Source of the DNA: Nematopogon swammerdamellus
Taxonomy: Eukaryota > Arthropoda > Insecta > Lepidoptera > Adelidae
Direction of reading: 5' to 3'
NCBI GenBank assembly: GCA_946902875.1
Contig: OX336343.1
Span: 9,351,754-9,415,753, forward strand
Length of the DNA: 64,000 nucleotides
Numbering within the stretch: the first letter of the stretch is position 1; each line of letters begins with the position of its first letter. Shown piece after piece: positions 56,033 to 64,000 of this stretch. The notes beneath the pieces were generated by a model that ran no database searches, was not told where the DNA came from, and saw nothing but the letters and a program-made list of their open reading frames with translations. A program made the position numbers and the translations under genes.

Positions 56033-57149
56033 CTAAAGCTGGAAACTCATTGGGCCGACGCACACGTCTGCGACGTCCGCGTACGTGGGCGTGTGTGAAC
56101 TCACTACGCCGACGCGGACGTTCGTACGTGTGGCACGTCAGTCTTGTGTTAGTTTTCGTACAGAGCGCGCGCACCAATGTCGAGAACACAGCGAAGGCTG
56201 CTATGCGACTATCTCACATACAGTACGGTGGTATCAACCCAGTCGGCTACAATTTGAGCCTACCACCTAGTAAGGGGCAAGGGAAGGGACATACAGTTTT
56301 ACACCGCTTCTGCATGTAAATTTGTTCGTCAGAAAAAACTCATTGCTGCACGCCGACCGGATTCGAACCTCGGATCTCTCGCAAGAGAAGCCGACGACGC
56401 AACACCCAGACCACTCGGCCATCCGCCGCGAGATATATAATATTAGATTTGTTATAATAATAATTGTTTTGGAGCAATAAAGAATTTCTATCTATCTATC
56501 TATATCTATCTATAATTTATATCCCAAGACTGTCTTTTACTAATACAGAAAGTTCGACAAATTGAATAATATTACGACAGCACTCATTTCTCACACTTCA
56601 GGAACCCTGTCAAAATAAAATATTTGTTTATTTGTATAATTTTTTAGGGGTAATGAGTGAATGTTAATTTGACAAGGTTCCTAAAGTGTGAGAAATGAAA
56701 GCAATCGTGTGTACACTTCATTTCCACATGTTTTTTTATGGAAACTGACACTGTGCCCGTGTGGGTTGGTACCTACTTAGAAAAAATAGCTCCACTGCAT
56801 CTACGTCTACATCTATCTATCTACATATATCTGCGATGCTTCCTGTCGCTATGGAATCAACGCGTCTTGCCCGTATCGCGAACTTGGACACACTGACGCG
56901 CAAATGCGTGTGGCGTAGAAACTCACTAGCCACACGCGTACGCACACGTGGGCCACCTCCCTCCACTCGCTGACGTCGCTGACGAAAATCTGGGAACAGG
57001 GCATCGGCGTCGCGTGTGTCGCGTAGCGTAGGGTGGCGTGGGCGCAATGAAACTGCGTGCTGCACTCTTCCATATAAAATGTATGGAGACCGACGCGCCC
57101 AGATACGCGTGCGTAGCGTACGTGGGCCCAATGAGTTTCTAGCTTTCGT
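56033..57149. mobile_element. Inverted-repeat element, 1.1 kb, nested
   Basis: Ends AAAGCTGGAAACTCATTGGG (56036 on) and CCCAATGAGTTTCTAGCTTT (57130-57149) are inverted repeats, with GC-rich CGTACGTGGGC-type subterminal blocks. The middle contains SINE pieces (56195-56520). Confidence 0.78.
56195..56520. repeat. SINE subfamily fragment, tRNA-like head and TATC tail
   Basis: 56195-56315 matches the SINE subfamily at 24496. 56340-56430 on the minus strand reads GGATGGCCGAGTGGTCTGGG (box A) and GAGGTTCGAATCCGGT (box B), a tRNA-derived head. 56490-56518 is (TATC)n. Confidence 0.7.
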
Positions 57150-57950
57150 CTGATATAAATAATTGTAGCATAGAAGTTAAGATTTGAATTGGAATAGTGC
57201 GGTCATATTGTTGCAAATGGAATATACATTAATAGTTTAAATGTGAAATAAAGGAAATCTGTTATAGAAAAATAAAGCACACCATTTAATTATTAAGATT
57301 ATGAAATATTTAATATTTACAAATCATCTTCACTTATAAATCCTTATATTTTATTTATATTCACAAATATCCACTTAAAAATTCACATCCACCACATCAT
57401 CTTCATCACATCTGTACATCAGCTTCTAATCATCTGGCATACATATTATGGAAAGAGGCGGTTGCGGTTGGTTGGATGACGGAGGCACCTCGTAGAAAGT
57501 ACTTCTAAAGCTGCTTCTCCTGCGAATGTTTTTTTTTTCGAAACATTACACAGAACCATCGAAAAATTGGGGCGTGGCCATCCACATTTGTATGAAAACC
57601 ATAGAGAAATCATGTTTTTGTTTCATGTTTTTGGTGTATTGTTTCGAAAAAACATGCGCAGGAGACGCGGCTTATGACGGAGGCTCAGTCTGGTATCAGT
57701 TCAGTCCGTGACCTTGATCACGACCAGATTGACGCCAGACTGACGCCAGACGTAAAATGCATTCGCACTATCAGTCTGCCCTCAGTCTACTCTGGCTAGA
57801 CTGACGAAAATTATCAAAATATTTCAAAATCCACCAGTCTGGTCCATCAGTCTATCATCGGTTAATAGATTAAACGGTGAGTCTGGCGTCGGTTTAACCA
57901 GACTGATGGACTGAACTGATACTAAACTGAGCGTGTAACCTCCGTCTAAG

Positions 57951-58336
57951 GAAGAAGGTAGTTTTAAATTAGCAACTATTTCATCTGTCTCCTTTAGAAT
58001 AGGTAGGTACTTGTCTAGTTAGTAACACCTCTTTTCGGCAAATTTCCTCTTTGAAACGAAAACAAAAGAGTGTCTTCTTCTTCTTCTTTTTTTAAATAGT
58101 GGCAACCAAACGAATAGGAAATTCGTTTATTACTGCCAGTATCCAGTGACGGAGTTGCACGGTATAAATTTGTGATTATTTTTTATAATATAATAAAACA
58201 AAATAATGTTGAAAGGAACGAAGCATTTGAAGTTACTAGTTTGCATGCACAAATTCTGGAAGACACATACTTAGTTGTAAATAAGAAGATGAAAATAAAT
58301 AACTAAAACATTATACATATATTTATATATAATTAA
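57951..58336. other. Spacer, nothing recognised
   Basis: AT-rich, no gene seen. Confidence 0.35.
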
Positions 58337-59172
58337 TTACAGTCTTACGTCATTACATTTTATAAATTTTAATATATATTTTATAACATGGGAATTGTTA
58401 GTATACAGTATCGTTTGTATGTTAGTAGGAAGTGGGACTTTAAACAAATGTAAAGTGGCATATAACGGAGGGGAATTAACCGCGAGGGTAATTGGACAAC
58501 CAAAGAGGATATGGTCTAGGGTTCCTTCGTCCAGTCCGCACTCGCAGATTGATGAGTCAAGTATACGAAGTCGGGCTAGATGCACTGGAGTGCAGCAGTG
58601 TCCAATTCTCATTCGGCACAGAACTGAGGTTTCCTTTTTATTAGCCGTAATTTTAAAAAAACAAGGCTTTGCGGGTATGACCCGCTGAATGGTGGCATAG
58701 TAAGACCCTCTCGCTCGACTGGACACGGACCATTCATCGGACCAGGAATCATGAAGGTATGTTTTTGGGAGTGCCAACAAATCATGGGGAAAATTAATGA
58801 ACGGAGCCCTATCTCCACACACCACCGCCTCCTTGGCTAGAGCGTCTACACGCTCATTGCCTCGAATGCCGGTATGTGAAGGTATCCAGGCAAAAACAAG
58901 TTGTTTTTGACCTAAGGTGAGTAATGTATCTTTAATACATAGAACTATGGGATTATGAATTTGGCAATTGAATGGGTTCTGTACCAATGCCTGAAGAGAA
59001 CTGCGGGAATCTGAGAAAATTATGGTCCGTTCCAGTGTGTCGGAGAGGGACACAAATCTGACAGCCTCCAGTAGAGCCATACACTCGCCCGTATAGACCG
59101 AGGACTCGGGTGGGCACTGAGTGCGCATGTAGTCGTTGCTTCCGGGCTTATATACGGCAACTCCTACGTTAC
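58337..59172 (-). pseudogene. LINE RNase H domain and C-terminus (Jockey/I-like)
   Basis: 263 open codons from 59128, the frame continuing upstream to about 59172 (GVAVYKPGSN). RNase H residues are visible: Glu15 in GECMAL, Asp40 in FSDSRSSLQAL, and His85 and Asp95 in IPSHTGIRGNERVDALAK. The first Asp of the D-E-D-D set is lost with the truncated 5' end. The tail has a C-x-C...H...C motif (CECGLDEGTLDHILFGC). The intact frame suggests a fairly young truncated insertion. Confidence 0.88.
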
Positions 59173-59430
59173 CTCAAAAGAGTGTCGAAACAATGTGGGC
59201 GACTGTACCTATGGGATTTGATTGACATGTGAGCGGAGCGCGAGGTACGGACGAGGGCTATCATTACAATCAATGGCGCGTCACAAACTCTCGGCCAACT
59301 ATCGGCGTCGGCCGGCCGCCTCTCCCGCCGCGCCTTCCTCCCACAGCCAAAAAGACCCGAAAAATTACTTCTGAGCATTCTCCCACCACTTTCACCGAGC
59401 AGCGCTCAAAACTCGTGCCGGTACATGTAG

Positions 59431-59691
59431 AGAGCGTTCCATCCAACTAAAAGTTCCCCTCGCCGTTATGTTGGCTCCACTGTCTATCTGTCAAAACAGC
59501 GTTGAGGGTTGCCATGTGTACAGATTTACCCTTAATTATCAGTATTTACCGTATTTTTTGTACGGTAAATACCGATTACATTATTAGGTAATATAATTTT
59601 CATAATCTGGCAGCACGAATTTAAGCACTGACATTGACACTGACAGTGGAGCTAACATAACGGCGAAGGAAACTTTTAGTTGGAACGCTCT
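59431..59691. mobile_element. MITE, 261 bp, about 50-bp inverted ends
   Basis: AGAGCGTTCCATCCAACTAA on the left and TTAGTTGGAACGCTCT on the right; pairing continues through the GGCTCCACTGTC block. A second inner hairpin (GGTATTTACCGTA type) lies at 59541-59573. Confidence 0.9.
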
Positions 59692-59981
59692 ATACTGTAC
59701 CTGGGCTGCATGTAAATACTTCTGCTATGTATTTATGTGTAAAAAACATAAATGCCAAAAAATTACTTCCAATTGTAAAGTTTTTTGTTGTTAAAAAAAA
59801 ATTACCTAAATCTATTTTTAACAATGCATATCAAAAATGTTAAAAATATATCATTTGCACATGACATGATCAGAGTTCATGATCCAGTCTTGAATCTTGC
59901 CATGTTTTTTTGAAGTGAAAACTTCTTTAGCGGCGCTTGGCACTTTTTATATGGGGAAAAAAAATTATGTTCCGCTTCTTT

Positions 59982-60121
59982 GCGTCAGATAACAATCTAT
60001 CGTTGCTATGACAACCGCGTCAGATAACAATCTATAGTTGCTATGACAACCGCGTCAGATAACAATCTATAGTTGCTATGACAACCGCGTCAGATAACAA
60101 TATATCGTTGCTATGACAACG
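59982..60121. repeat. Minisatellite, four copies of 35 bp
   Basis: Unit starts GCGTCAGATAACAATCTAT and ends CTATGACAACC; copies start at 59982, 60017, 60052 and 60087. Confidence 0.96.
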
Positions 60122-60701
60122 CTCAATACATGACATCTCAAAGTTCTGCAAAATGAATGTAGGGTTCCGTAACCAATGCATGTCTGTCCGTTCTACTAAA
60201 TTTAACATTTATTTCAAAATGAATGTAGGGTTACGTAACAAATGCCTGTCTGCCGCCCTACTAAATTAAACTTTTTTTTTATATTTTTTTTCCATAAATT
60301 TTTTTGAATTTTTTTTTGAAATTATTTTTTTTCCATTAATTTTTTTTTATATATATTTTTTTAATTTTTTTTTTTTTCCATAATTTTTTTTTTATATTTT
60401 TTTTAAGCAATGTGACGGTGTTGTTTTCACTTCTGCCGGGACTCCCGGAGTGCAACTGTGGCTTTTTTTTAACTCTTAACGGCTCTGGCTGGATACAAAG
60501 TCCTTTGGTGCCAGTCTTGAAATGTAAATTTTTTATCATTTTTATCAACTGTGTTCTTGCCATGGTCATACTTTATAGTCTGTGGATGGAACTAACATGT
60601 ATGTTATGTGCAAATGAAATAAAGTGGTGCCACATGTCGCGCTTTCTATAAAAAAAAAATGAGTATGCCATGGTTAAAGCCATAGCGGGCCTTACCAACG
60701 T
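60122..60701 (+). repeat. Short direct duplication, poly-T tract and LINE 3' tail
   Basis: AAAATGAATGTAGGGTT occurs at 60150 and 60216 (period 66). 60270-60410 is T-rich. 60600-60658 matches the LINE 3' end at 20585-20635 (TCGCG-TTTCTATAAAAAA). Confidence 0.65.
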
Positions 60702-60761
60702 TAGACGGAGGTTACACGCTAGGTTTGGCATCAGTTCAAATAAGTGTAACCTCCGTCTTAG
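60702..60761. mobile_element. 60-bp mini-element with inverted ends
   Basis: TTAGACGGAGGTTACAC and, inverted, GTGTAACCTCCGTCTTA. The interior GGTTTGGCATCAGTTC matches the left end of 54823-57950. Probably an internally deleted relative. Confidence 0.82.
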
Positions 60762-61270
60762 AATGGGAAATTTTTTAGAAAAAATTGAATTGAGGATTTT
60801 TCAAAAGAACTCAAAAGCAATCCAGGAAAAAAGAGACAAAGATTAACCTTTGCCTATCCCGAAAGAGTGAATTGACCGCTAATTAGGGTTGTCGCTATTC
60901 TTTTAATTTTTTTTTATTAGTAAGTAATTGAGAAATTTTCAAGAAAATAATTTTTTTTACAAGGTTTCCACATCCTACTAAGGGATCAATACGAGAAAGA
61001 TGGATAAAAATAGTCCAAGATGATACATTGGAAAGTGAAAATTTAAATTTGTGTAAAGTGAAATTTAAATTATTTTGTTTAAGTACGGAGGAAGAGTTAT
61101 TTTAGTTGTGTTTGTGTGTGTAGTCCAAAGTATACCTAATGGTTTTTTTAGTAATATATATATATATATATTTTTTAAATAAATGCTGCACTCTTTATTT
61201 TATGTATGTTTGGTTTGGAGATTTTAAGTTTAGTCCAAGACCGCAGTTATTAATTCTTCGTTTATTTACA
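60762..61270. other. AT-rich spacer
   Basis: (TA)n at 61156-61172; nothing else recognised. Confidence 0.4.
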
Positions 61271-62575
61271 CATTTTTTCTTTTTTTATATTAATTTTACA
61301 AATAAAACCTAAATCTAAAATTAATACAAAATAACAAAATGGAATTTCCACCACCGGCGGCGGGGCGAACCCAGGCTACCGATGGTCGGACCCGAGAGAG
61401 AGAAACCTCCGGACAATTCGAGCGGTGTCGAGCAAGACCGCCTTCTGCATCTGACCCTTGATCCAAGCAAGTGGCTCTAGCGAGAGCCTCTTGAGATGAT
61501 GGTCGAGGCTCTTGGCTATCAGCCCATGCGCAGACACGACTATGGGCACAACGATCGTCGAGTCCACGGGCCACATGTCGGTAACCTCGTGAGACAGATC
61601 GATGTATTTTAACATCTTGTCTTTTTCTGCCTTCACAAGGTTCTCGTCATGCGGCACCGTGATGTCGACGAGCGCTGCGCGCCGCGCCTCCCGGTCGATT
61701 ATCACTATGTCAGGTCTATTAGCCATAATAGTCCTATCAGTGATAATCGACCGGTCCCAGTAGAGCGTGATGTGAGCATTTTCGAGAACTGGCTGTGGGT
61801 TATACTTGTAGTAAGGCACCTCCGAGCCGACAAGGTTGAACTTCAAAGCAAGTTGCTGATGGATGATCCTGGCTACTAGGTTGTGCCTGTGCAAATACTC
61901 GGAGTTGGCAAGTTGCGAACAACCCGAGATTACATGTCTGAGGGATTCGCCAGGTTTGTGGCAGGCGCGGCAGATGTCAATGGTGCCATCCTTCATAATG
62001 AATCTCCTGTAATTGTTGGTCTTGACAACTTCGTCTTGTATTGCACAGACAAAACCCTCAGTTTCCCCAAAGAGGTCCCCGAAGCGTAGCCAGTGCACGG
62101 AGGCGAGTTGATCTACATCCGGTCCCGTGAGAGACCGGAAGTACCTACCGTGCAGCGCCTTGCCTTTCCATACTTCCATGCGGTCCTCGGTGCTCAGTAC
62201 AACCGGTTTCCGCCAGTCCTCTTTTCCCATGTCCAGCGGGGTAAGGCCTTTATCGCTGACGACGACATCGCGGTGCATCTCACAAACATCAGTCTTTTCC
62301 ATAAAATACTGACGGAGATTGCATACCTCGCGGTTGTGTAGGTTCTTGGCATTTAGCATACCTCTACCCCCACACTTCCGCGGGATATACAATCTCATGA
62401 CCGATGATCGTGGGTGATGCATCCGGGACGTCGTCATCAGCGTTCTGACCTTTCTGTCCAGGGCGTCCAGCTCAGTCTGAGACCATTTGAGTATGCCAAA
62501 GGTGTATATAAGAACGGGCATGACCCAACCATTGTAAGCTCTGATTTTATTACTGCCCGACAATAGACTTTTCAG
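61271..62575 (-). mobile_element. R4/Dong-like LINE, 5'-truncated, long intact frame
   Basis: 395 open codons (62563-61376), then a short AT-rich 3' UTR. Thumb and finger segments: MSGSNKIRAYNGWVMPVLIY, HHPRSSVMRLYIPRKCGGRG. Zinc knuckle CRACHKPGESLRHVISGC near residue 200; endonuclease core RPDIVIIDREARRAALVDIT near 285. The RT palm is missing. The frameshifted relative at 45486-46740 shows the family is multicopy here. Confidence 0.9.
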
Positions 62576-62672
62576 TACTATTGTGAGACGGTGATAGAAT
62601 AATTCTTTATTATTAAGTTTAGTTTTTTAGATATTATTCTAGTTATTAAGTGTAGGTATTATAAGAATACAA

Positions 62673-62807
62673 AACGGCTTTACTCGCGGTCGAAATACGA
62701 GCTGTGTGGCTCGACGTTTCGGGCCAAACGTATGGCCCATCATCATGAGCACTCTGGCCGAAATGTCGAGCCACACAGCTCGTATTTCGATAGCGAGTAA
62801 AGCCGTT
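62673..62807. repeat. Hairpin with about 50-bp arms
   Basis: CGGCTTTACTCGCGGTCGAA and its continuation (62673-62724) pair with 62756-62807 with a few mismatches. The arms centre on CGAGCTGTGTGGCTCGAC; the loop is about 31 nt. Confidence 0.9.
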
Positions 62808-63282
62808 GTTACTTCTTAAAATGTCAAATAACCACGGTAATTTAAAAACCCATATAAGTTTAGGTATGTATTTCAAGTTATTATAGTTCTGTATTTTAAG
62901 TTTAAATACATAAAAACGTTTTTTTCGATGAAATTCACTATCTGTTTTCTTCTATAATCCTTTAAAACGTCCCACTGCTAGGCACGGACTCTGCCCACTG
63001 ACATAGGAGGTATTGTTTTTATTGTTGTTGTTTTATTGTTTATTGAGTATTCTTATGGCAGTCATATTGCACTCGAACTTGTCACAATTTGTTATATCCG
63101 GTTCGATTACTCGTACATGGTGACCAGTGGAAATCAGAAGCAGTTTACACAAAAATACCTTTCATAGACCAGTGTGCACTAGTTACCTAACTTTATTTTT
63201 CTTCATCGGACCGATCGTACCTATTCGTTATGAAATGCACGTATATCAATCCTTATCAAGGAAATAAATAAGTACATTAGTT
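62808..63282. other. Spacer, nothing recognised
   Basis: No gene seen. Confidence 0.35.
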
Positions 63283-63350
63283 AGTGCCCGGGATTTGAAC
63301 CCGCAACTTCTGCATTGAGAAGCGTTACCACTAGACTACCGGCACAATTA
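63283..63350 (-). repeat. tRNA-like SINE head or tRNA pseudogene
   Basis: Minus strand: GTGCCGGTAGTCTAGTGGTA (box A) to CGGGTTCAAATCCCGGGCAC (box B and acceptor strand). A partial acceptor stem and a TTCT/AGAA anticodon stem form, but the anticodon loop is short, so I do not call a functional tRNA. Confidence 0.55.
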
Positions 63351-63760
63351 ACCATAATACCTACTCGTAAAATAATAAATCGAAAAATATATCTTTGGTA
63401 GACTAAGTGACAACCCTACGTATTCCAATGCACGTGTTGACTGACCGGCCGGGCCGGCCGGGCCGCTAACCGCTAGTCGCTCGCTAGCTAGCCCCTCTCC
63501 CGCTCGCTTCCCGCCCCGCGCGGCTCAGCGTTCCGCCACCCCGCTACCTTACCTCATACCTCAGCTATTGGCCGTCATTTCTCTGTATTCTTTCTTCGTA
63601 GTGCTCACTCTATACATAAAATCTCTTTGTATAGCACAGATTACTCCTAACGGAGCAGATGTCTCGTTCCAAAGAAAATATGCAAAAAATAGTTCGACAA
63701 AGTTCCAAACGCACTGTTTAGAAAACAGCTCAAGTTGGCTCGCCCATTTCAAGTTGGCCA
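63351..63760. other. Spacer with GC patch
   Basis: 63440-63545 is GC-rich with CCGGCC repeats; no gene assigned. Confidence 0.35.
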
Positions 63761-63764
63761 CATG

Positions 63765-64000
63765 CCCACTCCGCAAAGGAGAAAGCCGACTTACTGGTAT
63801 CTCTCTTTGCGGGGAACTCCAACCTGGACGTTGGGGGTGCCACTCCCCTATCCATACCTAGGTGTGAGAACGCCATGCCGGAAGTGCAGTTTCGACAACG
63901 GACTTTACGGGCGGAGCTTCTCTCCCCTAGACGTCAGGAAAGCGAGTGGGCCGGATAGGATTCCTGCATTGGTGTTAAAAAAGTGTGCTCCCGAGCTGGC
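63765..64000 (+). pseudogene. Jockey-like LINE reverse transcriptase, start region, runs off the edge
   Basis: One frame reads LLVSLFAGNSNLDVGGATPL, then RCENAMPEVQFRQRTLRAEL. After a frameshift near 63930 it reads LDVRKASGPDRIPALVLKKC then APEL, the conserved RT entry block of Jockey-type LINEs. The palm domain would lie beyond position 64000. Confidence 0.85.

Larger units (their letters stand above)
54823..57950. mobile_element. 3.1-kb element with about 118-bp terminal inverted repeats, containing nested insertions
   Basis: 54823-54942 and 57833-57950 are imperfect inverted repeats. The outer 18 bp TTAGACGGAGGTTACACG are shared with a 60-bp mini-element at 60702-60761. Inside lie a THAP element and another inverted-repeat element with SINE pieces. 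The internal sequence not explained by these (57150-57830) has no recognised coding function. Confidence 0.72.

Noticed and set aside
56340..56430. Functional tRNA gene
   Set aside because: Variable region too long and stems imperfect; embedded among SINE pieces.
63283..63350. Functional tRNA gene
   Set aside because: Box A and box B are present but the anticodon loop is short and the acceptor stem has a mismatch; likelier a SINE head.

Overview
The window looks like nuclear DNA of a moth or butterfly (Lepidoptera). It is AT-rich with short GC islands, packed with SINE, LINE, MITE and Helitron-like fragments of lepidopteran type, and has one very dispersed host gene. I see no bacterial, organellar or viral gene content, no CRISPR array and no rRNA operon. 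The species cannot be fixed from the sequence alone.

Host gene. The minus strand carries seven consecutive exons of a lemur-tyrosine-kinase-like (LMTK/AATYK family) receptor-type kinase. They run from a signal-peptide exon at 53072-52988 to an activation-loop exon at 818-677; the rest of the gene lies left of position 1. All six introns are GT-AG (8,312, 37,950, 200, 1,443, 2,458 and 866 bp), every splice phase matches, and the exons join into 389 in-frame codons. The product has a signal peptide, a very short ectodomain, one membrane span, an Asn/Pro/Arg-rich juxtamembrane segment and the N-terminal two thirds of a kinase domain. The Gly-rich loop and the beta-3 Lys are kept. The catalytic-loop Asp and Asn are not (read as Ser and Gly), and the DFG Asp is His, so this looks like a pseudokinase. 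This is the most interesting single observation.

Intronic landscape, left to right. 1-6.6 kb: kinase exons separated by a 40-bp minisatellite, SINE copies, a LINE fragment, a piggyBac remnant inside a MITE, and a SINE split by two insertions that each have their own target-site duplication. 7-12 kb: a short and a long copy of a THAP-domain DNA transposon. 12-29 kb: mostly unrecognised intron with palindromes, including a double perfect hairpin at 18.8 kb. 29-31 kb: a CR1/Jockey-type LINE. 33 kb: a 977-bp THAP element. 35-44 kb: SINEs, RTE pieces, a poly-G element and a Helitron-like element. 44.5 kb: the membrane-span exon. 45-48 kb: R4-like and CR1/L2-like LINEs. 49.9-52 kb: a 5'-truncated LINE with a long intact reading frame and a restriction-like endonuclease. 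53 kb: first coding exon and leader.

Right of the gene (54-64 kb): a nested inverted-repeat element holding a second 977-bp THAP copy, a LINE RNase H fragment, several MITEs and minisatellites, a second R4-like LINE, and the start of a Jockey-like reverse transcriptase running off the right edge. The element genes do not form a pathway with the kinase; they are insertions. Several lie close enough to splice sites or the leader to matter for kinase expression.
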